Origin: Ottelia alismoides
Lineage: Eukaryota > Streptophyta > Magnoliopsida > Alismatales > Hydrocharitaceae
Direction of reading: 5' to 3'
DNA length: 64,000 nt
Assembly: GCA_037367405.1 (NCBI GenBank)
Contig: JAZKJV010011400.1
Coordinates: forward strand, 1,920,501 to 1,984,500
Part shown: one piece after another, positions 54,947 to 63,161 of the stretch
Position numbering within the stretch: position 1 is the first letter of the stretch
Layout of the letters: every line of letters begins with the position of its first letter
Translations under genes and position numbers: made by a program
Notes under the pieces: generated by a model
Databases searched by the model: none
Told to the model about the DNA's origin: nothing
What the model saw: only the letters and a program-made list of their open reading frames with translations

Positions 54947-55289
54947 AGAACTACCGCTGTTAGAACAAAGGGCGTGGAGCAAAAGGGCGTGAACGTCGCC
55001 ACGGCAGGGCGCATGGAAACATCAAGCGTCGACATGATTGTTCGAGACGCGCGTTATCCCCGCTGCTGGCCCAGCCGGAGACGAAAGAACGACAACAGAC
55101 TTCCCGATAACCTGTTACCGGCAAGACTGCATCTACTTGTGAAGCGATTGGGGAATAAAGACTGTTCGAGGTTAAAGCGAGCCGGCCACGTGAGACGGCC
55201 CGCCTGGGGTTATGCAGCCAGTTTAGCGATGGAATGAAACTCGATTGTCGATGTATTCAATTCGTGGTGCCATTACTGCTCGGGACAGG
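54947..55289. other. Intergenic region between gmd and ugd
   Basis: 343 bp with no convincing gene. On the minus strand it is the leader upstream of ugd. A short imperfect palindrome, GGTAAC-AG-GTTATC (minus strand, near 55110), is present. No terminator with a U-tract and no copy of the double-hairpin repeat were found. A promoter could be here, but none was recognised. Confidence 0.45.
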
Positions 55290-56303
55290 TTAGCAGCTCT
55301 GGAATTTTTCAGCATGCAGTTCGCGCTGAGCCATTTCCAAATCATGTTCGACCATGATTCGAGCCAGTTCGCGAACATTCGTGGCCGGGGTCCAGCCCAG
55401 CTTCTGCTTGGCTTTGGTCGCATCCCCCAGCAGCAAGTCGACTTCGGCAGGGCGGAAGTAACGTGGATCGACTTCGACATACTCGTGCCAGTCCAGCTCC
55501 AACTGGCCGAAAACCATATCCAGAAACTCGCGAATCGTGTGGGTTTCGCCGGTTGCGATCACGAAATCATCGGGTTCGTCTTGCTGCAACATCCGCCACA
55601 TGGCGTCAACATAATCCTTGGCGTATCCCCAGTCGCGTTTTGCATCCAGGTTGCCCAGGTACAGTTTCTTCTGCAAGCCAACCTTGATGCGTGTCGCAGC
55701 CCGTGTGATTTTGCGAGTTACGAACGTTTCGCCGCGCCGCTCTGACTCGTGGTTAAACAGGATGCCGTTGCAGGCATACAAACCATAGCTGCGACGATAA
55801 TTGATCGTTTGGAAGAATGCATACACCTTCGCACAAGCGTAGGGCGACTGGGGATTAAATGGCGTGGTTTCCTTCTGCGGGGTCTCCAGCACCATGCCAT
55901 ACATTTCGGAGCTGCTGGCCTGGTAAACGCGAACCGGCTTGGTCTTGTTCAGCAGTCGGGCTGCTTCCAGTACATTCAGTGCACCCACGCCATCGCTCAT
56001 CAACGTGTAAACCGGTTGATCAAAGGAAACGCGAACGTGGCTTTGGGCCCCCAGGTTGTAGATCTCGTCGGGCTGAATATCCAGCACCAGATTGGTCAGA
56101 GCCTGACCGTCGGTGAGGTCACCATAATGGAGTAACAGTTGGGGCTTTTCGTGAACATCTCGGTACAAGTGATCAATACGACCGGTCGAGAAACTGCTTG
56201 ATCGACGAACCACGCCGTGAACCTGGTAACCTTTCTGCAACAGCAGTTCGGCCAGGTACGATCCGTCTTGTCCTGTGATGCCCGTGATCAGTGCTGATTT
56301 CAT
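55290..56303 (-). CDS. gmd: GDP-mannose 4,6-dehydratase (canonical, copy 2)
   Basis: A 337-residue extended SDR. The start is [19 protein letters not shown], with [37 protein letters not shown] and [15 protein letters not shown], all near-consensus for Gmd. It converts GDP-D-mannose to GDP-4-keto-6-deoxy-D-mannose, which the overlapping downstream partner Fcl (4-bp overlap) converts to GDP-L-fucose. More conserved than the dehydratase at 5614. Confidence 0.95.
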   Translation of the reverse strand: MKSALITGITGQDGSYLAELLLQKGYQVHGVVRRSSSFSTGRIDHLYRDVHEKPQLLLHYGDLTDGQALTNLVLDIQPDEIYNLGAQSHVRVSFDQPVYTLMSDGVGALNVLEAARLLNKTKPVRVYQASSSEMYGMVLETPQKETTPFNPQSPYACAKVYAFFQTINYRRSYGLYACNGILFNHESERRGETFVTRKITRAATRIKVGLQKKLYLGNLDAKRDWGYAKDYVDAMWRMLQQDEPDDFVIATGETHTIREFLDMVFGQLELDWHEYVEVDPRYFRPAEVDLLLGDATKAKQKLGWTPATNVRELARIMVEHDLEMAQRELHAEKFQSC

Positions 56304-57247
56304 AGCTCTCGTCTCGTCTGCGATTGAGTCTCAGTCAAAAAGGCTGCGTAAGTTCTCGCCAATCCCTCTTCAAGCGAGATGCGAGGCTGCCAACCTGTCG
56401 AGCGTAACAGACTAATATCTGTCAGCTTGCGAGGTGTGCCATCCGGCTTGGAGGAATCTAATTCGATTTGGCCAGCATAACCGACAGTTTTGGCGACCAG
56501 TTGCGCCAGCTCCAGGATACTTAAATCAACGCCCGATCCAACATTGATCCAATCGGGTGGAGCAGGTAGCTTGAGCAAGTGCACCAACGCATCGGCTAAA
56601 TCGTCAACATATAAGAACTCGCGCCTAGGGGTCCCAGTCCCCCAAATTGTAACCATTGGAGTCTTGGCGATGGTGGCTTCATGAAAGCGACGAATCAAGG
56701 CCGGCAAGACGTGGCTATGATCAGGGTGATAGTTGTCACCGGGGCCGTACAAATTGGTCGGCATCGCACTATGAAACAGAACGCCATATTCGCGACGATA
56801 ATATTCACACAACTTCAAGCCCGCAATTTTGGCCAGTGCATAGGCTTCGTTAGTCTTCTCCAACGGGCTGGTCAGCAATTGGTCTTCGGTAATCGGTTGC
56901 TTGGCTAACCGCGGATAAATGCAGGTACTGCCCAGGAACAGGAACCGCTGCACGCCCGTCTCATAGGCACTGGTCATCGTGGCCAATTGGGCACGCAAGT
57001 TGTCGGTCAAAAACTCGACGGGGTAGGTATTGTTGGCGTGAATCCCTCCAACCTTGGCCGCCGCGAAAACAACCGCTGCGGGTTTGACGCGATCAAAGTA
57101 CTCTGTGACCGCCGCCTGGTCGCGTAAGTCCAGCTCTTGTCGGGTGCGCGATAAAACCTCCACTCCGCTTTCTTTGGCCAACCGGCGGACAACGGCTGAT
57201 CCGACCATACCGCGATGTCCGGCGATAAAGATTGGAGAAGGAAGCAT
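56300..57247 (-). CDS. fcl: GDP-L-fucose synthase
   Basis: A 315-residue epimerase/reductase that converts GDP-4-keto-6-deoxymannose to GDP-L-fucose. [15 protein letters not shown] is the nucleotide motif, [17 protein letters not shown] holds the active serine, and [16 protein letters not shown] carries the catalytic Tyr-Lys pair. [18 protein letters not shown] is a Fcl hallmark. It precedes Gmd in transcription order and overlaps it by 4 bp. L-fucose is therefore an expected component of the glycan. Confidence 0.95.
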   Translation of the reverse strand: MLPSPIFIAGHRGMVGSAVVRRLAKESGVEVLSRTRQELDLRDQAAVTEYFDRVKPAAVVFAAAKVGGIHANNTYPVEFLTDNLRAQLATMTSAYETGVQRFLFLGSTCIYPRLAKQPITEDQLLTSPLEKTNEAYALAKIAGLKLCEYYRREYGVLFHSAMPTNLYGPGDNYHPDHSHVLPALIRRFHEATIAKTPMVTIWGTGTPRREFLYVDDLADALVHLLKLPAPPDWINVGSGVDLSILELAQLVAKTVGYAGQIELDSSKPDGTPRKLTDISLLRSTGWQPRISLEEGLARTYAAFLTETQSQTRREL

Positions 57248-57356
57248 GCAATCAGTTACTTGTCGTACGCGATCGATTTTTCGGGGCCTAGCCTAGCTAC
57301 GTTCCAGGCAATCTGGATGGACGCCGACTATAGTGCATGATCCAGGCTGTTGGCAA

Positions 57357-57908
57357 TCAGGCTTTTTCCAACTGGCAGTCTTCAACGGCAACCGAGACGC
57401 CCTGATCCATGAAGCGAACGGAAATTTGAAGCCGAGTTTCGCGATCACGACGAAAGACCACGCCCTCGTAACCGGCAAATGGGCCACTGCGTATACGAAC
57501 TTTAGTGCCGGGTTCCAGCCTTCGTTCTGGGGAGAGCGGCGCATCCATCGCAATTAATGAATGAAGCTGCCGCAGATCCACCACTAGCTCGTCAGGCTGG
57601 CCAACAGGCATCCAACGGCTGACACAGCCGGTGCAAACCGCGTTGTGCCTAGCCACTTCGTCGCCACAGACGAACACGTAATTGGCAAAAAGTGGTTCAT
57701 AACTTGTTCGCACCCGACCGGCCGGCGAGCGATAACGTCTCGGAATCACCGGCGAGTAGAACGCGATCCCCGATTGGCTCAGCAGTCGCATCAACTTCTT
57801 TTCTTGGCGAGCAAGCGTGTACATGGCCCACCAAGGTGACTCAATAGCTTGCTGACTATTGAGCAAGTCAGGCGGATAAATGTCGGGTTCTTGCGTCAGT
57901 ATCGGCAT
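57357..57908 (-). CDS. NusG-like transcription antiterminator (RfaH/UpxY-type paralogue)
   Basis: A 183-residue protein. The NGN domain starts near residue 24 with SPWWAMYTLARQEKKLM and includes YSPVIPRR and PLFANYVFV. The C-terminal KOW domain reads LEPGTKVRIRSGPFAGYEGVV. Specialised NusG paralogues bind RNA polymerase and let it read through long surface-glycan operons. It is second in the minus-strand run after WecA and precedes about 40 minus-strand genes, the position expected for such a regulator. ATG 57908 is used; the frame extends to 58073. Confidence 0.9.
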   Translation of the reverse strand: MPILTQEPDIYPPDLLNSQQAIESPWWAMYTLARQEKKLMRLLSQSGIAFYSPVIPRRYRSPAGRVRTSYEPLFANYVFVCGDEVARHNAVCTGCVSRWMPVGQPDELVVDLRQLHSLIAMDAPLSPERRLEPGTKVRIRSGPFAGYEGVVFRRDRETRLQISVRFMDQGVSVAVEDCQLEKA

Positions 57909-58288
57909 TGGGGCATCCGAAAACGGATCGACTGCGGTAATGTTGGCTCTGAGTAAATGGTATTCAGCCAGGCCTGCCTCGAACAGCGCCGCTTTTGTCA
58001 GTCGGCGCGGACTTCGTTCCCGTGGGTGGCCTCTATCCCATTTTTGCCCAGCTACTGCCGGGACAGCGCCCAACAGCCTTTATGTATTTCAGACCAACGA
58101 CGTCTCGGGGTCGCCCACATGATCTTGCTAGAGTTTAGTGGCCGAATAAGAAAGCGAGAAGGATCAGGCGAATAGTACGGCCCGCAGGCCATTTAAAACC
58201 CTGCGGCTGGGGCAGACTTTAACGCCTGGGCAAGAGATGGCGAGTATAGTACCCGCGGCTACTTTAGGGGGAAACGGCCACCGCCATG
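57909..58288. other. Intergenic leader upstream of the NusG-like gene
   Basis: About 380 bp between the NusG-like start and repeat copy 3. The frame upstream of ATG 57908 remains open to 58073, but its residues are not NusG-like. No convincing promoter or terminator was seen. Confidence 0.4.
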
Positions 58289-58381
58289 GTAGCCAACGCT
58301 GCCAAGCGGTGGAAAGCTTTAACCTTCTCGTCCACCGTCTGGCGACGGTGGCTACGGAGCTTGCCAAGCGGAGCTGTCCAA
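58289..58381. repeat. Double-hairpin intergenic repeat, copy 3
   Basis: GTAGCCAACGCTGCCAAGCGGTGG (first arm, one mismatch in the outer stem) and CCACCGTCTGGCGACGGTGGCTAC, followed by GGAGCTTGCCAAGCGGAGCTGTCCAA. It lies between the NusG-like gene and the WecA stop, in the same orientation as the other copies. Confidence 0.85.
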
Positions 58382-58441
58382 ATAAGTACCAAGTCATACA
58401 AACAAGAATGCTGCAACCCACCCATACGGCCATATCGCAAT

Positions 58442-60001
58442 CTACGAGGCACGGCTGGGGGACAGGGGCAAGTCGCTCGCACCGACTGCTGGCGAGGCGG
58501 TTGAATCGGCATCGCTGTCGATAGAAACAACCGCCGGTTCCAGGGTGTCGTTGACCAGAGCTTCAATCTGAGGCTCCAGGTCCTCCAAAATATGAGCCAG
58601 TTGGGTCAACGCTTCGAAGTTGCGACCGTTCGGCACTGGGCCAGTAATATCAAGCCTTCCAAAGACACGTCCGCCACTGTGGATGGGCAAAGAAGTGGAC
58701 CAGCGTTCCAGACGATCGGGCATACGACTACGTTGCCAGGTGGCATGGAAGCCTTCGTGCAACCAGGGTACGTTCAGATCGAGATGAACCTTGCACAGTT
58801 CCTGACGCTCAGCAAACTCCGTTAGCGTCGCCCAAACGATCTCCCAGTTGCGCGAGCCTTGCAGTCGCACGGCTTGATGTCGCACCACTTCGCCAGCAGT
58901 AGTCGCTGGCTGCATCATACTTTGGGCAAACTCATTTGCTTTGCGAACCACCAGCATCAGTTCGGCAAAGCCAAAGACTCGCGAGGCAACCAAAACCACC
59001 AACACGCCGACAGCTCCGATGGCCGATATCAGATCGCTCAGGATTGCATTATTGACCATGCTGCCACCAATGGCACCCAGCGAAGCAAACGCACACAACA
59101 AACCAGCTACCCACAGCAAGCCAACATCGGAAAACCCGCGTTCCTTGATGTTGTGATGCAGATGAGCTCGATCCGTCGTGTAGATGCTGCGACCGGTTAG
59201 CTTGCGTCGAACGATGGCCATGGCCGAATCAAACAATGGCACAATCAAGATCGCCAGCGGTGCAATCATGGCCACTCCAGTCGGTCCCTTCAGAGCACAT
59301 CTCAAAGCCAGCGCGCCAGAGATCATGCCCACCAGTAGACTGCCCGAATCTCCCAGGAAAATGCTGGCTGGAGGAAAGTTGAAGACCAGAAAGCCCACGA
59401 GCGCTCCGCACATCGCGAAGGCCACAGCTGCTTCCGCTTCGTTTCCGCTCAAATAAGCCATCACTCCGAGGGAGCCAGTGACAATCGCACCAACCGTGGA
59501 GCACAAACCATCGGACCCATCAATCAGGTTAAGAGCATTGGTGGTGGCCAAGAGCCAAACAATCGTCAGCGGAACCGCCAAGATCCCCAGCTGCAGGTCA
59601 ACTCCAAACAACCGCACCGAATGGACCACAAATCCAGCCATCGCCAGGACGCCGGCCAACACTACCTGTCCCAGCAGCTTCTGCCGCCCTCGCAACGTCC
59701 AAATATCATCCGCCAGCCCCAGACCACAAATCCCGAGCATGGCCAGGACGACACCGATGAACGGATAGATGTTTTGCAGCGTAAGTGGACGGAAGTAGGG
59801 GATCAGCGCCAGAGCACAGCCGACCATCGTGGCCAGCAGAACACCGACTCCGCCAGCTCGGGCTACCACGCGAACATGCAGTTTTCGTCGTGGATCAGGC
59901 CGGTCGACAATCCCAAAACGAATCGCCATGGAGCGCACCAATGGCGTGATCAGCAACGCGGCGATGAATGCTCCAACAAGCGCTGTTATGAACGTCGGCA
60001 T
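58442..60001 (-). CDS. wecA: Undecaprenyl-phosphate sugar-1-phosphate transferase, WecA/MraY family, with C-terminal extension
   Basis: A 519-residue enzyme with about eleven membrane spans in residues 1-330. The catalytic motifs are GLADDIWTLRGRQKL and LNLIDGSDGLCS, with FLGDSGSLLVGM and the HLHHNIKERG loop. It starts lipid-linked glycan synthesis by moving a sugar-1-phosphate to undecaprenyl phosphate. The C-terminal 170 residues (about 350-519) form a soluble domain absent in E. coli WecA, with LCKVHLDLNVPWLHEGF and GGRVFGRLDI. GAF-like character is suspected, not shown. First gene of the long minus-strand glycan run. Confidence 0.9.
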   Translation of the reverse strand: MPTFITALVGAFIAALLITPLVRSMAIRFGIVDRPDPRRKLHVRVVARAGGVGVLLATMVGCALALIPYFRPLTLQNIYPFIGVVLAMLGICGLGLADDIWTLRGRQKLLGQVVLAGVLAMAGFVVHSVRLFGVDLQLGILAVPLTIVWLLATTNALNLIDGSDGLCSTVGAIVTGSLGVMAYLSGNEAEAAVAFAMCGALVGFLVFNFPPASIFLGDSGSLLVGMISGALALRCALKGPTGVAMIAPLAILIVPLFDSAMAIVRRKLTGRSIYTTDRAHLHHNIKERGFSDVGLLWVAGLLCAFASLGAIGGSMVNNAILSDLISAIGAVGVLVVLVASRVFGFAELMLVVRKANEFAQSMMQPATTAGEVVRHQAVRLQGSRNWEIVWATLTEFAERQELCKVHLDLNVPWLHEGFHATWQRSRMPDRLERWSTSLPIHSGGRVFGRLDITGPVPNGRNFEALTQLAHILEDLEPQIEALVNDTLEPAVVSIDSDADSTASPAVGASDLPLSPSRAS

Positions 60002-60340
60002 ACTGGGGAGTCTCGCGGCTTTTCTGGCATCGCTTCCAAGCCATACAGGCAGTGGAAGTCAGCACCGGGGCAGGGGCCAACCCGGGAGTCTTTCGATACT
60101 CATTACTGCAGGACGAGCTGTCTACGGGCAATAGACTGTTTCGACCACGGCAACTTGACCTGCCACGTAGTCTAATCCAATTGCGACGATTTGTGCAGCG
60201 ATTAGGTCAGAAACCAATCAAACAAGACGTAACGACTGTGCGGATTAACGGGGAGCATTCCCACGCCAGACAGTTGAGATTGGATACTAGCTGGATAGCG
60301 ATGCTGGGCACACTGGGTAATTTTGTTGCCTGCAGCTTTC
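60002..60340. other. Leader region upstream of wecA
   Basis: About 340 bp between the WecA start and repeat copy 4. It probably contains the promoter of the long minus-strand unit, because a strong terminator lies just upstream (60457-60487). No clear -10/-35 pair and no JUMPstart/ops-type sequence (GGCGGTAG) were seen. Confidence 0.45.
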
Positions 60341-60433
60341 GTAGCCATTGCTGCTAGGCGACGGAAAACACTGATTCTCGGTTCCACCGTCTGGCGAGGG
60401 TGGCTACCCAGCTTGCCAGGTGGCACTATCCAA
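60341..60433. repeat. Double-hairpin intergenic repeat, copy 4 (degenerate)
   Basis: GTAGCCATTGCTGCTAGGCGACGG and CCACCGTCTGGCGAGGGTGGCTAC followed by CAGCTTGCCAGGTGGCACTATCCAA. The first arm is partly decayed, while the second arm and tail are conserved. It is located between the WecA leader and the Wza terminator. Confidence 0.8.
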
Positions 60434-60448
60434 CGAAGACTCGGTTCG

Positions 60449-60487
60449 AAAAAGAAAAACCCGCGAACCTGGACGGCTCGCGGGTTT
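60449..60487 (-). terminator. Strong rho-independent terminator after the Wza-like gene
   Basis: On the minus strand, AAACCCGCGA pairs with TCGCGGGTTT around an 11-nt loop (60457-60487), followed by a T-rich tail, TTTTTCTTTTT (complement of 60449-60459). It begins about 22 nt past the stop of the polysaccharide export gene and separates that unit from the WecA-led run. Confidence 0.92.
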
Positions 60488-60509
60488 GAGGTAGCTTTCG
60501 ATCTATGTA

Positions 60510-61853
60510 CTAGCGACGGTTCTGGAGGATCTGCTGGATACCGAAGGTGAAGAAGCTGCCTAGACCGAAATTCAATGCTTCTTCGATTGGGCGGTACTGG
60601 AGGATCAACGTATCACCAGGCTGCACGATTGGTCGAGCTGCAGGATCATTGATGGCTCTGGCCAAATCGACTTCGATCGCAATCTGTCCTTTGCATGGCG
60701 TGCGTCGCAAGATGTACAAGCGTCCTGGAGGCACACCACCGATGCCTTGAGCACCGCCCAGCAGACCACCACCGCCACCCCGATTAGTGGAAGCGACACC
60801 ACCACCGGCTATGGCCATCGCCCCCAGGGCATCCAGATCGTAGTCTCTGGGTAGCGCCCATTGACCACCCGGCAATAATCCACCGGTGTAGAAGAACTCG
60901 TTGTCACGCGATTCGACTAGAACGATATCACCATCTTCCAGAATCACATCCTCAGGCGCCACGCTGGGCAAGACACCAGCCGGCAGTCGCATAGGAATAC
61001 GCGTGGCCGTGGGATCATCTGGTAGTGGGGGAGGACAACTGCACGGATCGCAGTGGGTCGCCACCATTTCGGCATATTGCCGCAGGAAGGCGGCGCGAGC
61101 TGCCTGATCAGCCTTGCTGGCTCGCAATACTTTCACTTCGTTCTTGGCATTCACGCCAGGCAGACCACCGGTCTCCATCAGAGCATGAAGCACGTCGTTT
61201 TGGTACGCAGGCAGTTTCACAATGTTGCCTCGGGCGCTTTCGTCAGCACCTTGGACGCCACCACGTCCGCCGGCAAAGTTTTGCTGGCCGGCGATTGAGC
61301 CCATGTCTTGGCGAATCACCACCACGTTGTAAGAACGCTCGCGGATCATGGTTACCACGGGGCTGACCATTTGATTGCCGTCTTCCATCAAGATCTTGGC
61401 TTCGACGTACGACTTGCGAATTAAGTCGCGTGTCTGATCCAGAGTCAGTCCTTTGACCTTCAGTGGACGAAGCAGTGGCAGCGAGATTGTGCCGTCTTCC
61501 AGTACCGTGAACGGAAAGCCCGTTGACGGCGGCAGCGTGCTTTTCTCGCTGGGGAAGTTAACCGGCGGCATGACCGGCACAGCATCAGGTTCGGTGAAGG
61601 GCAACACGCGATCGACGTAAATACCCAGCACATCGCCTTTGTCCAGCACGTACTGCCTGGGAGGCTCCTGCCCCAACACCGAGAAATCGATCGGTACCAA
61701 GGCATTCTTTTCTTCTTGGAAGAACTGCGGTGGCAATCGATTGGCAGGTACGCCATTGATCGGCTGGGTGATTGAGGTGCAACCAGTGGCACCCGCTCCC
61801 AGCAACATGACTGCCAATAGCCTGGTCTTGATGTGTTTGGCAAGTTTTATCAT
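60510..61853 (-). CDS. Polysaccharide export lipoprotein, Wza-like (poly_export and SLBB domains)
   Basis: A 447-residue outer-membrane-type lipoprotein. The signal peptide ends in a lipobox GAGATGC (cysteine about 25). The poly_export domain carries VLDKGDVLGIYVDRVLPF, and SLBB-type segments include LEDGTISLPLLRPLKV and LEDGDIVLVESRDNEFF. Two insertions are unusual: a Cys/Pro-rich stretch (HCDPCSCPPPLPDD) and a glycine-rich stretch (GGGGGLLGGAQGIGG). ATG 61853 is preferred over an upstream start. It would form the outer-membrane pore for exported glycan. Confidence 0.9.
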   Translation of the reverse strand: MIKLAKHIKTRLLAVMLLGAGATGCTSITQPINGVPANRLPPQFFQEEKNALVPIDFSVLGQEPPRQYVLDKGDVLGIYVDRVLPFTEPDAVPVMPPVNFPSEKSTLPPSTGFPFTVLEDGTISLPLLRPLKVKGLTLDQTRDLIRKSYVEAKILMEDGNQMVSPVVTMIRERSYNVVVIRQDMGSIAGQQNFAGGRGGVQGADESARGNIVKLPAYQNDVLHALMETGGLPGVNAKNEVKVLRASKADQAARAAFLRQYAEMVATHCDPCSCPPPLPDDPTATRIPMRLPAGVLPSVAPEDVILEDGDIVLVESRDNEFFYTGGLLPGGQWALPRDYDLDALGAMAIAGGGVASTNRGGGGGLLGGAQGIGGVPPGRLYILRRTPCKGQIAIEVDLARAINDPAARPIVQPGDTLILQYRPIEEALNFGLGSFFTFGIQQILQNRR

Positions 61854-61977
61854 CGTGGCATCCCTGCTGCCCAATCCAAAGAGCCTGCCCCTGCGAGCAG
61901 AATCGTCTCTTTAGAATGTGTTTCGAAAAATGAACGGCTTGGTTGATGTCGACCCGGAAACGACAGGCACGCCAACG

Positions 61978-62748
61978 TCACTGTGCGTTGGATGCATTGA
62001 AACCATATTCGCTGTATGGTTCGCTAACCATTTGCCCTGGCGGCACCGTTGGTTGCGGCCCAGGTACATAAGCGTTGCCCATCGGCACTTGCTGTTGATT
62101 GAAGGCTTGAGGCATGCCCGCTTGTGGAGCGCCTGCCGGTGTTGGCCCGCCCATGGGTGCCCTGGCTGGTTCGGTGATCGGATAGACTGCATGCCCTTGA
62201 TTGGGCAGCATGCCGGCGGTCACATACTGAGCTTGCAGATTGCTGGACATTTGCAACTGCGACCAGTTACCGACGCCATCCTCTTCGGCGGCTCGGGCCC
62301 CATGCGGGTAGCCCGAGAACCAGGCAGCCACCTTGCGTTGGCCTTCGGCTGACTGATGCTGCCAGCCCCAGTAGTCGCGAGGCGGAAAGTTTGGTGTGCA
62401 ACCATTTCCACCACCGGCCACGTCCTCATAACCTTGACGATAGCCCGCGCAGAAATCACTCAAACAGGCTTCATTGCAATAGCGGTTCTTGTGGCGATGC
62501 CAGCTCTTGGACGACATCGAACGATGCCGCATCTTGGTAGCGGCATCATTCCACACCGAGTTGTACTTGAAGCTTTGCCCCACGTTTTGGAACGCGGTAC
62601 AACCGCTTGAAGTTCCGACGACTGCCAGCGCCACGCAGGTTAGAGCAACTAACCCCAGGCGAGTATGCCATTGCAGGCTACAGCGGCTTGGATGACCGGC
62701 TGCGCCGCGTAGGCGAATATTTTCATGGGCCATGGATTCCGAGCGCAT
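61978..62748 (-). CDS. Conserved-type lipoprotein of unknown function
   Basis: A 256-residue protein with a predicted lipoprotein signal (hydrophobic helix, then GTSSGC near residue 50; a second ATG lies five codons in). The middle is cysteine- and tryptophan-rich (YCNEACLSDFCAGYRQG, DYWGWQHQSAEGQRKV). The C-terminal 90 residues are low-complexity, rich in Pro, Gln, Gly and Ala. No domain was recognised; the AGYRQGYEDVAGG pattern is reminiscent of planctomycete proteins next to export lipoproteins. A structural role in the export complex is a guess from position. Confidence 0.6.
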   Translation of the reverse strand: MRSESMAHENIRLRGAAGHPSRCSLQWHTRLGLVALTCVALAVVGTSSGCTAFQNVGQSFKYNSVWNDAATKMRHRSMSSKSWHRHKNRYCNEACLSDFCAGYRQGYEDVAGGGNGCTPNFPPRDYWGWQHQSAEGQRKVAAWFSGYPHGARAAEEDGVGNWSQLQMSSNLQAQYVTAGMLPNQGHAVYPITEPARAPMGGPTPAGAPQAGMPQAFNQQQVPMGNAYVPGPQPTVPPGQMVSEPYSEYGFNASNAQ

Positions 62749-63161
62749 CGTGCTTTGCCCTCAATGTATCTTGGCTGATTGGTAACGTGTTGTGTTCATC
62801 CCAAGTTGACCGCAGCCGCGCTTGTTGAAGACGCGGAGCCCAGGCAGGCTCGGGATCGGTCTCGCCACGCTTGGGCGAGGGATCAGCTAAGACCTTTCAT
62901 CGCCTGATAAGCCGTAACGAGTTGAACAAATCTGCCATTTATTGGGGTCCAACCGCTTTTGCCAGCATGGGATATCAGAGCATATAGCCAGACAAATCGT
63001 CCCAAATTACCAAGTCTTTGTTAGAATCCTCATACATTCGCGCCCCTACTATTGGATGCAACTCCCTCATCAATCATGCTCGACATGTAACGCTGACCGT
63101 GCCCCCCTCGCCAGGTCGGCTTTTTTGGGGCCGTTGCCACTAAATTTGGGAGCAACATAGA
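62749..63161. other. Divergent intergenic region with weak hairpin
   Basis: About 413 bp between the lipoprotein start (minus) and the ligase-like start (plus), presumably carrying promoters for both. A short hairpin CTCGCC-7-GGCGAG lies at 62861-62879, without a T-tract. No further element was recognised. Confidence 0.4.

Noticed and set aside
60002..60456. JUMPstart/ops element upstream of wecA
   Set aside because: No GGCGGTAG-like sequence was found on the minus strand of this leader.
62861..62879. Hairpin CTCGCC / GGCGAG as terminator
   Set aside because: Six-bp stem without a T-tract, upstream of both divergent genes; not a terminator.
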